64,000 nucleotides of DNA. It comes from Narthecium ossifragum. Lineage: Eukaryota; Streptophyta; Magnoliopsida; Dioscoreales; Nartheciaceae. Positions 21,701 to 31,825 of this stretch are shown one piece after another. Each line of letters begins with the position of its first letter. Position 1 is the first letter of the stretch. The DNA is taken from positions 93,864 to 157,863 of the forward strand of contig OY986963.1 in the NCBI GenBank assembly GCA_963920575.1, read 5' to 3'. The notes beneath the pieces are model-generated. The model saw nothing but the letters and a program-made list of their open reading frames with translations, was not told where the DNA came from and ran no database searches. Made by a program: the position numbers and the translations under genes.

Positions 21701-21830
21701 ATAACCAAGGCCACTCATCTCCCAGGAACCTCATAACCTTCATTACCTCTTCTAAAAAATCCTACCTCACATAACCATAAGCAACTTTCAAGTTATGGAT
21801 GAGAGATGCGAGGCTCTCCTTTCTTTACCC

Positions 21831-23239
21831 CCTCCACCATTCGTTAGTCACGCGATCCTTAGCCATACTAAATATGGCAAATGGCATGAAATGACTTGTG
21901 CACGTGAAGTGGGGGCAGGCAACTTGGTAAGCCATTTTCTATCGCTATCTAGTTGGATGGAAACATATATAGATACTTAATTGGAAGGGCACTCAATTTG
22001 GCACAAATCTAGTTCCAAGATCGGGCAGAAGTATGACTGCGATACTTTTTTTTAATTTTTTGTTGAGCCAAGGGCTGGAAAAAGCAGTAAAAGGGATTAC
22101 GTCATAGATCTAACCTACACAACAGTAGAGATACCCACACAGACATTGGAACCTCTAACTGTAAATATTCTTTCATCATTTCATTTGTGATGAATACATC
22201 TTTGGTCACTAATTAAATATTTATAGAACTCGTCCTCATTTATTGTCTTAATTAAGCTTTTAAATATACGGTTAATTGTCAATAACACTAGTTTAACGAA
22301 AATTATAAAAAAAATCCAATTAGCTTAGTTTTTAAGATGAAAACCCCATTTGTTGATCATCCTAATTAGTTATTAATGTTAGATGACAAAAATACCCTTA
22401 CATGACCTATCAAAAGATTGATTGATTAGATCCGACGGTTGAGGTTCGCCGTATCTTATTCGTCGGCGAGGAAAGCTCTTCGGAGCGGGGGACCGGTGCA
22501 TTTGCGTTCGTGGAAGTCTCAGGAGTTGATCTATCGGGTCCGATTGTGGAATAGGGCTCCGAGATGGTCGGATCTGAAGGACGTCGCACGGTGGTTTTTG
22601 GGTGGAGTTGATCGGTGCCGAAGGAGGCGTATGCGAGGGTGGAGAAGGTCGGAAGTGTGTAGAGGAGAAGATTTAGGTGAGTTCAGAGGTGGTTTGGAGG
22701 TGTTGATGTGGTCGAAGTGGCGGTGATGGACGGTGGTCGGCGGTGGATTGATGCTGGCGTCGGAGAGGAGGGCAATAGAGGTGATTGAGTTTGAGAATGG
22801 AGTGGAGGAGATGATAGGAGTAGTTTTCAGGTGATTTTAGGGTTTTTCGGTGGCGGGAGAGCAACAGACGGCGGGATGGCCGGAGCGGCTAAGGGTCGAG
22901 CCGATCAAAGCCACAAACAAGCTGGGACGATGAAGTCCCGGCTTGCGGGTGAGCCGAGTCGAGGCGAAATGGCCTAGGAAGAGAGAGAAATCAAGGGGAA
23001 AATCGGGAATATTAGAAAAACAAATCCAAAAAAATAGGAGAAAAACTGGGGAAAATTAGGAAAAAGTGAGAAAAAAATTATGAGAATAAAATATGAGAAG
23101 TGAATTTGTTAATCTGATATCTTGACTCAGTTCGTTGCTCCAAAGTGATACGACGGGGACCCAATTTGAGAAAGAGAGAAAATTAATGAAAAACGTGGGG
23201 AAAATGGAAAAATGGAAAAATTAAAGGCGAGCCAACCCA
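21831..23239. other. Intergenic repeat-like DNA without a supported gene
   Basis: Contains at about 22045-22075 a T-rich tract plus gttgagccaagggctgg, a probable LINE 3' tail in reverse orientation (compare 31678-31736). It also has an AT-rich stretch (22190-22400) and a GC-rich block (22430-22960). The open frames in that block have no recognisable domains. Confidence 0.45.
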
Positions 23240-23815
23240 ATCAGAAATGTATTTATAAAAATGAAAATGCATTTGTAAAGATTGAAATACATTTTAAAAG
23301 CTGAAAAGAGAAGTAAAAAGATAGAAATAAAGTCAAAAGGATGAAAATGAATTTAAAAAGATGAAATTGAACTGAGAAAGATGAAAATGAATTTAAAAAA
23401 GATGAAAATGCAAGAAACATGAAAATGAATTTAAAAAGATGAAAATGCATTTAAAACTATGAAAATGAATTTAGAAAGTTGAAAATGAATTAAAAAATAT
23501 GAAAATGCATGAAATATGAAAATGAATTTTAAAATATGAAAATACATGTAAAAAGATGAAAATGAATTAAAAAGGATGAAAATACATTTAAAAAGATGAA
23601 AATGCATTTAAGATGGAAATGAGTTAAAAAAGATGAAAATGAAAAAAATATGAAAATGAATTCAGAAAGATGAAAATGATTTTTGAAAGATGAAAATAAC
23701 TTTTGAAAGGTAAAAATGAATTTAGGAAGATGAAAATGATTTTAGATGAAAATGCAGTTAAATAGATGAAAATGAATTTAAAAAGATGAAAATGAATTTA
23801 TGTATAATTTTGATG
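23240..23815. repeat. Minisatellite of gatgaaaatgaattt-type units
   Basis: About 25-30 imperfect copies of a purine-rich unit of roughly 18-22 bp, core gatgaaaatgaattt followed by aaaa, all in the same orientation. No coding potential beyond low-complexity frames. Confidence 0.9.
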
Positions 23816-24674
23816 CGTAAATTATATTTTGATCAAAAAAATTCTCAGCTCGGGCTTTTGACTCGGATCTGAGTTCAAGTCTGGATTGCTGGATCTGATT
23901 GGATGGAGCTATGACTGAGTTTAATGAGCTAGATCAAGGCTTGGATCAATTAGGACTGGATCAATCCTTTCCAGACTCAATCGGATCAGGTGGGAACCGG
24001 GTCAGGCCCAAAGTGACTCGGCCTGGCTGAACCAGCTCACATGAGGGTGGTTGATCGGGGAAGACAACCCCCGAGCGACGATGGTGGCGGAAGGGTCGCG
24101 AGACGGTTGGGATGCCGGATCGGGGATCGGATGGCGATTTGGATGTCAGAGACGGTGGCGTTGGGAGGTGGCGACGCCGGATATGAGAGGAGGAGCTCGT
24201 GTGGGGGGGTTCCACCGGCAAGGAGAGGCGTGGAGGGAGTGGATGACGTCGGGTTGGGTCGTGGCGGCGTCGGAGAGGAGCTAGGGAGGGAAGGAGTGGT
24301 AGCATGCAGGGTTCATTAATCAAATGCTCATCGCTAGCTGTATACTCCTCTGTTTTTTTTTTTCCCCTCTTCAGCTAATATAAGTCATATATCCTCGATC
24401 CTGACCACGGAGGTGCAATATTACAATTAATGATATATGGGTGGCCTTCTGCCCCCTACCATCCCGGCCCCTTCTAATCAATACATGCAAGAACCACTAG
24501 CTAGCTAGGTAAGTCATCTTATAATGTGCTAATTAATTTTATGTACGCACCAATTTTCTTCTCTCAACTATTTACATTGACGAGTTTACTGTTGCAAAAA
24601 ATTATGTTGACAAGTTGAAAATGGAACCTGCACATCAAAATCCTCAGCTCCTTACGTACTTTGAAGTTGTGTTC
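23816..24674. other. Intergenic, no supported gene
   Basis: GC-rich block at 23960-24310 with Arg/Pro-rich frames on both strands, typical of non-coding GC-rich repeat DNA, then AT-rich sequence up to the LINE insertion point. Confidence 0.4.
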
Positions 24675-24765
24675 ATCTTCAAAACACAATATCTCCTCAA
24701 CTCAAGTGATTGAGATTTCAAGAACTTCACCTATAACTTCCATCAGTGCTAAAAAAGAAGGAAGA

Positions 24766-26652
24766 ATGGGAGGAGTGAAAGAGCCACCTGACCTGAATCA
24801 CCTCGCCCCACCACCACCGCCGCCACGACCGGCGGGACACCAGCCTGTCCGCCAGAACCACCGTGTCAACCCAGCAGTTTTCACCTCATCTGCGATGCTG
24901 AGTGGCGCTGAGTTAGCCGATGAGATAGAGATGAAAAGTATAGGAAACTTTAGACTGGGGAAGACACCCATGTCACCAGCTCTCCTCCACCGCCTGAGAA
25001 GCAAATGGAGCCATACCCTCTTCGGACGGTTTGTTGGCGGACAGGTAGGGATTGAGTTCCATCGTCGACGACTGGCTGGACTGTGGCGCACCGACGCTCC
25101 CTTCCTCGTCACTGACATGGCACAGGGAGTCTTCGCTTTCAAATTTGATTCGGAAGAAGATATGATAAGAGTTCTAACGGGAGGTCCTTGGATGGTAGAT
25201 GGCCTCACCTTGTCACTGATTCGATGGAGAAATTGTTTCCGTCTGATGGCCTCAGCGTTCACCAAAGCGCCGCTCTGGATTCGAATCCCAGACCTCCCAC
25301 CGGAATACTTTGATCGTGAAGCTATCTTCGACATGGTCTCCGACGTCGGCACCCCGCTGGCCATTGATGTTGTCACCAAGTTCACGGATAGATGTAAGTA
25401 CGCTCGCGTATGTGTCGAGGTTGACCTTACACTCCCAGCATGCATAGGCACATACCTGCAGCGCGGCGAGAACGACTTCTTCCTCCAACCATTCGTCTAT
25501 GAAAACATAGCCATTTGTGATGGGTGCGGGCTATTGGGACACCTTGAGATCAGATGCCCGACATCTCACCATCCTGTGCACAAACAAGCAGAGAATGGAG
25601 TCAAGATCCCTAATGTAGACGGCAACCAAAACCCTGTATTCACCGGCGGGTCTTCTAGCCCACCGGAGATGATGTGCATGGAAGAAGACCTACCTAAGGA
25701 ACCGGAGAACAGGATCCCAGGTGCGTGGCATACTGTTCAAAACCGCCGTCGATGGAGGAAGCCCGGCGCTCCGACAAAAGGAGGGGATGTCCCAACAACA
25801 ACAAGGGGGGAGCGGGCTCCGGCACCGGCGTCCTGCACAAGGCACAATGAAGAAGACGACGGCATGGTACGGCCCGCGCCAGCTCAGCACCACGATACGA
25901 CAAATTGTGTGCCACCTCAGCAAAAGACAGCTACGCGTACGATTGCAGGGCCTGGTGCAGAGGCTGGTCGGGGACGTGGCACAGACAATACGCAACGGCT
26001 GGACATTGGGATCGCGACAGGCGGCGGCGCTAAAGGGGGACCATGAGCAAGGGTTGGAGAGCGGGAGGACGGCGGCGTCCCTGGGATTCCTCACGATGGT
26101 GCCCTAGCCCCCTTTAAAGGGAAAGGCCCACAACGGGCTGGCCCAAGCTCTTGGGCTCAGGTCGCTAGCCAAAGTAAGAAGCCCTGGCCTAACACAAATG
26201 CTAACCGGTTCAGCCCGATTTCCATCACAATGGCGGACATGGACGATGATGAGCTCGCCGCATTGTCCCTGCATGAGGTCGGCTGGTACGCCCGCGAGAG
26301 AAACAGGGGCAATCGCCCAGGTCCTCTCGTTGTCCCTCGCGGATACAAGACTTTTGACAATGTAAACCAGGATATGGATGAGGAGACCATGATCAGCATC
26401 CATCAAGAAGGAGTTTCCTCTCTCAAACAGGCTCTGGCTGTCGGCACACAGTCACTCACGCCGGGAAACGGGGAGGACATGGAGGAGGTAGAAGATGATC
26501 CTTGTGACAGGGCAATACCACCAGGGTACACCCCGCCAAGAATGGATATTGATATGGATGCAGCTCCACCTTATCCAACTGAGAGCCAACCCAAGCGGTG
26601 TAGGTTGTTAGCTCCTGGGAACGAGCATCCCCGCGACTCCGGTGATCCATGA
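24766..26652 (+). pseudogene. LINE ORF1 (gag-like, RNA-binding), one premature stop
   Basis: Start chosen at ATG 24766 (MGGVKEPPDLNHL), because upstream codons belong to the leader and target duplication. It encodes a DUF4283-type N-terminal domain (LFGRFVGGQVG to GPWMVDGLTLSLIRW) and a CX2CX4HX4C knuckle (CDGCGLLGHLEIRC) at about residue 251, then a Pro-rich low-complexity tail. The frame continues past a single TGA at 26044-26046 (likely CGA originally) to the true end at 26652. ORF1 proteins of plant LINEs bind the element RNA and act as chaperones in the RNP. Confidence 0.88.
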
Positions 26653-29600
26653 TAAAAGCCCTGGCGTGGAATTGCCATGGACTTAGCCCAATAAGAGCGG
26701 TCAGTGCTTGCCGCCGCCTCATCAAGAAGCATAATCTAGATTTCCTCTTCCTGCTTGAGACTGTCGTGGTGGAAGCCAATATGGAGTTTATATCCAGAAG
26801 ATTGGGCACTTGTTGGAAGACTTACTTGCTACCGTCTAGAGGTCGCCATGGCGGAATTCTTGCTATGTGGAAAGGAGATGTTGGCCAAGTGCATTTCGAG
26901 CACTATACTGAGCAGGCCATACATGGAGTAGTCACTTCTAAAGGCCTTGGACAATGGTTCATCTCTGTCGTGTATGCAGCGCTGCGAGGTAGAGATCGCA
27001 GAATTCTTTGGGATACGCTGTCCAATCTGAATGGCAGCGGATGGCCTCATCTTATGCTGGGCGATTTCAATGTGCTTGCGAACTCTGATGAGAAGCGAGG
27101 AGGGAAACCTTTCAGATACAATACTTCAGTTACTAAGTTCCTATCTTTCATTTTCAAGGATGGACTCATTGACCTTGGTTACAGAGGGCCATCCTTTACT
27201 TGGTCCAATCGCCAATCAGGCAGGGCTAGAATTCTCGAGCGGCTTGACAGGGCGATCGCCAATCCACAATGGCGGGACTGGTTCCCTCATGCTGAGATTG
27301 TCCACTCACCCTATCACAAATCAAATCATCGACCACTCCTTCTCCTGGAGCCTGAGAAGCTGTCCCCTGAACCAACTCCTTTCCGTTTGCAGCACATCTG
27401 GAACACCCACCCCTCTTTCAAGCAAGGAGTAACCAGAGCGTGGCGGAGAACGAGACGTGGCTCTGCTCAATATGCGTTTCATGGTCGCATAAAGGAACTC
27501 CGGAAACTTGTCAAGAACTGGTCTAGACAGGACGAAGGTGACATTGTCAATGTCCATGGCCACCTGGAGCAGCACTTGCACAGCCTTTACCTCGAAGAGG
27601 AAATTGGACCCTTATCTACTGTGCAGGAGCAGCGTATGAGGAGTCTTGAGAATCAACTTGCTGCATTGGAGGTGCAGCAAGACTCCTACGTGACCCAACA
27701 TAGACGCAGAACTTGGGTCACTGAAGGGGATAGGAACTCACACTCATTCCACCAAAGCACCAAATCCGGGATCTCATGCTCTAAGGTTAAGGAGCTAGTA
27801 CTTGACAATGGAAATGTTGTGACGGATCAAGAAGGAATTGTTGACCTCTTCCTTGGTCACTATCAAACACTATGGGCAGCGGACACAAGAAGTACAGATA
27901 CTCCCCTCCCTACACTTCCCCTGCTTTCTGATGAGGCCAGGGCGACTCTTCTTGCACCAGTTGAGTCAGAAGAAATCCTTGACGTTCTTCACACCATGGG
28001 CAAGGATCGCTCCCCAGGTCCGGATGGGCTCACCGTTGAGTTCTTTTGCGAACACTGAAAGGTTGTTGGACAGGATGTGGTTAACTTGATTCAAGATTTC
28101 TTCCGTTCTTGTAAGATGCCCGTTGGGTGGAACAATACTTTCATTGCTTTCGTGCCCAAGTGTTCTAATCCACGCCGCATCAAAGAATTCCGTCCGATCA
28201 GCCTTTGCAACGTTTGCTACAAACTCATTTCGTCTATCCTCGCTAGACGTATGCAGGGTGCTCTACAGGAGGTTATTAGCGTCGAGCAATCGGCTTATAT
28301 CCAAGGTCGCTGCATCCAGGATAATATTGGAGCAGCACATGAGGTTCTCCACACCTTGCGGAAAGCACCACGTAGCGAGGCTCTAATGGCAGTCAAGGTC
28401 GACATCAAAGCCGCATATGATTCGGTTAGCTGGACCTTCCTCAAGCGTGTTCTGAAGCAAATGGCCTTCCCGGAAGAATGGATTAATTGGGTGATGGAGT
28501 GTATCACTACCACTCGATTCTCACTCCTTATCAACGGAAGAGTTAATGGCTTCTTCCCTGCTGCTAGAGGTCTTCGCCAGGGAGATCCCATCTCCTCCTA
28601 CCTCTTCATCATTGCCCAGGAGGTTCTCACAAGGTTGGTCCGCGTTCCTCTTATTGCGCTCGAGGGAGTCACCTACCCCAACTCGTCACTCCGAATTAGC
28701 CACCTTCTCTACGCTGATGATTGTCTCTTCATCACTACGGCATGGCGTGAACAAGCGAAGAAGCTTATCAATGTGTTGCGCCGTTACAAGAGGTTGTCAG
28801 GTTTGCAAATCAGCCCAGATAAATCGAGCATCAAGTTCTCCCCCTCCACCTCCGTTCCTCGAAGACGTATGCTCTCGCAGCCCTTAGGTTTTTCTGAGAA
28901 GAAAGAACCTTGGAGATACCTTGGAGTACCTCTGGACTCCCGCAAAGCTTTTGCTAAGGACTTCACCTTCCTCCTCGATGCTGTCCAGCGGAAGCTCTCC
29001 AACTGGCGGAATCCGATCAAGGCGGCGGCAGGGCGTGTAGTTCTCATCCAATCCGTTCTACAAGCCATACCAGTATTTGTCATGACCTCCGTCCCTACCC
29101 CGGTCTCCATCCTCAACAAAATTGCGGGATTAGCACGCAAGTTCTTATGGCAAGGAAACAGGGGAGGGCTCTCAACAGTTGCTTGGGAAGTTGTTTGTCA
29201 ACACAAGATGGAAGGAGGCCTGGGCATCAAAAATCTCAGGCGATGGCAGATTGCATTAAGGATGAAGCGAGCTGCCCGATTCATAGAGTCTCCAGACTCC
29301 ATATGGACCTCACTCTGCCGGGCCAAGTATAGGAGCAACAACACTCTTCCTTCCTTGCGAGGTACGGGCCCTGTTTCTAGCTTATGGCGATCTATATGCA
29401 AGGCTTCCGATCTGCTGAGAAGAGGCTTGAGGTGGGTGCCGACTAAGCTGTGCCGTGCTAATGTTGTACAAGATTGGTGGATAGGAGATGGTCCACTGAG
29501 TAGAACTCCGGCCTTAATGGCGTTCAATGATGAGGTTCAGGGCATGACGGTAGGCGACCTGATAACTGAGGAGGAGCAATGGAATGTGCAAAAGCTTGGC

Positions 29601-30695
29601 CGTTACTTCCATCCAGCCATGGTTGAATAAATCATGGCCATTCCGCTGCATCAAGCAGAGAGCTCTTCGCCGCGCTGGACTTGGACCAAGGATGGGAAAA
29701 TCACATCCTCTTCTACGTACCAGATGCTTGAGCACCTTGAGAGTGCCAAACATGATCAGCAGGTCCAACAATGGAAAAGCGTGTGGAGAGCGCCGGCGGG
29801 GCCTCGCGTCAAGCACTTTCTCTGGAAGCTCCAACATGGTAAGATTCCGACCAAGCTTGCGCTTTGGCACCTGTGTCTCACGTCCGAGAGAGAATGTCCC
29901 CGGTGCAAGCTCGCGGATGAAGACGTTGACCATCTTCTCTTCAATTGCCGCTATGCTCAGGAGGTTTGGGAGAGGGTTCTTGCCGGCACCAGTCTTCTCA
30001 CCACCGTCCTGAGCCTTGAAGTGTGTTTTGAGCTACTGCGCAGATCGCGGAAAGAAGATATGGTTAAGAAGGAAAATTCGCTCATCGCCTATGGTATATG
30101 GTGGATATGGAAGAGTAGATGCATGCTGGTAGCAAGGGAGGAGGCACACGATGCTCGCGATTTATCTCGACTCATCATCTGGCAAGTCAAGGAGCATATG
30201 GCCTCCATTCAGCAGAGAGGAAAGTATGTCGCGACTCGCGTCGGAGGTGTTAGGATTCAAACGGACGCGTCTTTCTATCCTGCAGCGGGTGAAGCTGGTC
30301 TGGGTGTCGTCTGCATCGATGATGAAGGGGTAATTATATGGTCAGATGGGAGCTGCCAGAAGGTTGGTACTGCGCTACTAGGAGAACTTCATGCCATCCT
30401 AGCGGCGGTCAAGGAAGCTGCACATAGAGGATACAGACAGGTGATGATCGAGTCTGACTCGCTCTTTGGAGTCCGGATGATTGAGGTCTCCGTGCCACTG
30501 ACGGAAGACTGCATAAGCATTGTGCAAAGCATCTGGTGGGAGTTACACGTTTTTGTAGAGGCTGGGATTACCTATATTTCTAGAGAAGATAATTCCCATG
30601 CTGACTGGCTGGCACACCAAGCTTATTTGTTTTACTCTAGAGTTGTGATGGAGGACGTGCACAAGGGGTTTGTCCCCGTCACCCCTGGATCCTAG
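26649..30695 (+). pseudogene. LINE ORF2: endonuclease, reverse transcriptase, RNase H, two premature stops
   Basis: 1,349 codons in one frame. Residues 1-230 are an APE-type endonuclease (AWNCHGLSP, FLLETV, GDFNVLAN, FTWSNRQSG, SNHRPLLL). The reverse transcriptase covers about 450-740, with QSAYIQGRCIQDNI, KVDIKAAYDSV, GLRQGDPISSYLF and catalytic LLYADDCLF. A zinc-binding region (CPRC...HLLFNC) and an RNase H (IQTDASF, ESDSLFGVRMI, NSHADWLAH) close the protein. Stops: TGA at 28056-28058 (Trp in the family) and TAA at 29628-29630 (GAA expected). The start ATG overlaps the ORF1 stop as ATGA, suited to termination-reinitiation. Confidence 0.92.
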
Positions 30696-30768
30696 CTTGC
30701 TGTACGCCCTTGATTGGGTTTTCTAGCCAATGGCTTAACTAATCAAAAAAAAAATCTTCAAAACACAA

Positions 30769-31662
30769 AAAATCTAAAACTTTACAATTAATTTCTCATT
30801 TCTTTTTTTCCATTTTTTGGGGGATATATGACTCAGATTATGTACACAATTTGGGCAAAAAGAGGACCACCAAATTAGTGGATGAATGGGCCATATCATC
30901 TATTATTTCTAGAATATTATGGCCCCACACACACACACTCAAAATCGACCACAAGCTAGTATGTATGTCTCTGTTGGCCTTTTATCATATATGATAGGGA
31001 CGATTGAAGCTATCCGGATAATTCGCTGGGATTCACTTCTGGTTGCCTTTTGTAACTTGAGATTACCTCCTCTCCTTTTTATTTTATTTGTTTTAACACA
31101 GGGTCACTTTTCACATAAAATGATTAAAATATCCTCATTTAGAATGCTGACACTTTTTACATACTTTTATTCACTTGAAAAGCACTTATGTTAACTTGAT
31201 TCGCACTCGTTGATTTAATATGCAATTTTGATAGCAATCAAGGAAGAAAAAAGAAAAAGAAAAGAAGAAGAAAATCCTATATATAATAGCGACGTTGAAT
31301 CTTATCCTCGGCCAATCGATCTCCGGTGGCGGTGACGAATGGTAGGAGCAGTGGATAACACTGGTCCAGTCTTTTCCGTCCTTTCATTGCACAGGCCGGT
31401 TCTGTCTTTGTCTACCGCTTCTTAGGATTTCGATGAGATTTCATGATCTGATCTCATTTTATTGGAAGGAATATATATAGTCCAATTCATTTTGCTGAGA
31501 GTAGCTAGCATGCATGAGGTGATCCTGAGGTGTAAAATCTTTATGGTTAAAAATCAATCAAGAAAGACGTCTGTCTCATGAAGAATACGGAATCATAGCA
31601 TCCTCCCGGCCGGGCGGGCTGGTCCTCAGAACAGTTCCTCCGTCCTGACCTCATGTTACGTC
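30769..31662. other. Distal upstream region of CCD4, no gene seen
   Basis: AT-rich sequence with a short (ca)n run at 30923-30938 and a purine-rich aagaaaaagaaaagaagaag run near 31247. No coding feature supported. Confidence 0.4.
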
Positions 31663-31751
31663 GTTACCGGTGAAGAGTTTTTTTTTATTTTTTATTATTA
31701 GATGAGCCAAGGGCTGGGTTACAAAATAAAATCTAAGTTACTGGTGAAGAG
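31663..31751 (-). mobile_element. 59-bp LINE 3' tail inserted upstream of CCD4, with 15-bp TSD
   Basis: gttaccggtgaagag (31663-31677) and gttactggtgaagag (31737-31751) flank a 59-bp insert that starts with a T-rich tract and contains gatgagccaagggctgg. Reversed, it reads like a LINE 3' end followed by poly(A), similar to gccaatggcttaactaatca at the end of the LINE at 30753. It is an extreme 5'-truncated LINE insertion on the minus strand. Confidence 0.7.
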
Positions 31752-31756
31752 CTAGC

Positions 31757-31766
31757 ACTATTTAAA
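31757..31766 (+). promoter_or_regulatory. TATA-like box of CCD4
   Basis: ctatttaaag lies about 60-65 bp upstream of the start codon, followed by a GA-rich leader (gaggggagggggagggg). The poly(A) tail insertion ends just before it. Confidence 0.5.
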
Positions 31767-31825
31767 GGAGAGGGGAGGGGAGGGGGAGGGGAGGTAGGGA
31801 GCACTGGCCACCTGAGTCATTGACA

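Larger units (their letters stand above)
17357..21705 (-). mobile_element. Recombinant three-LTR Ty3/gypsy element with 5-bp TSD ATAAC
   Basis: The 17362-21700 block is flanked by ATAAC on both sides (17357-17361 and 21701-21705), and LINE coding sequence resumes on each side, so it entered as one unit. Minus strand order: partial LTR (21700-21290), gag, protease, reverse transcriptase up to 19004, partial LTR (19003-18773), tRNA-Met-type primer site, an internally deleted gag ORF, and a full LTR (17911-17362). Integrase is absent. Template switching between two co-packaged RNAs, or later recombination, would explain it. Confidence 0.8.
14618..21830 (-). mobile_element. Old LINE fragment, split by three later insertions
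   Basis: Minus-strand L1-type LINE ORF2 pieces lie at about 21706-21830, 17254-17356, 15868-17075 and 14618-15357. They read in order through the reverse transcriptase (SFLEEVMKVMRF, GLRQGDHISS, LLYANDCL), a zinc-binding reverse transcriptase region and a C-terminal RNase H (VVVESDSRFAVDLI). The catalytic YADD is YAND, a stop replaces a Trp codon at 21762-21764, and several frameshifts are present. Endonuclease and ORF1 are missing, so it was 5'-truncated or eroded. The interruptions are a MITE, a Helitron-like element and a gypsy element. Confidence 0.85.
24675..30768 (+). mobile_element. Full-length L1-type LINE with 15-bp target-site duplication
   Basis: atcttcaaaacacaa occurs at 24675-24689 and at 30754-30768, immediately after an A tail, which defines an element of 24690-30753. 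It has a short 5' leader (76 bp), ORF1, ORF2 overlapping by the bases ATGA, a short 3' UTR and a poly(A) run. Only three premature stops and no frameshift are visible, so this is a relatively recent insertion. Confidence 0.93.

Noticed and set aside
22439..22726. Open frame in a GC-rich block, 95 codons
   Set aside because: Both strands are open there because of base composition; no domain, no start context and no splice structure support it.
24798..25451. Antisense open frame of 217 codons in LINE ORF1
   Set aside because: A shadow of the clear zinc-knuckle ORF1 on the plus strand; no independent evidence.
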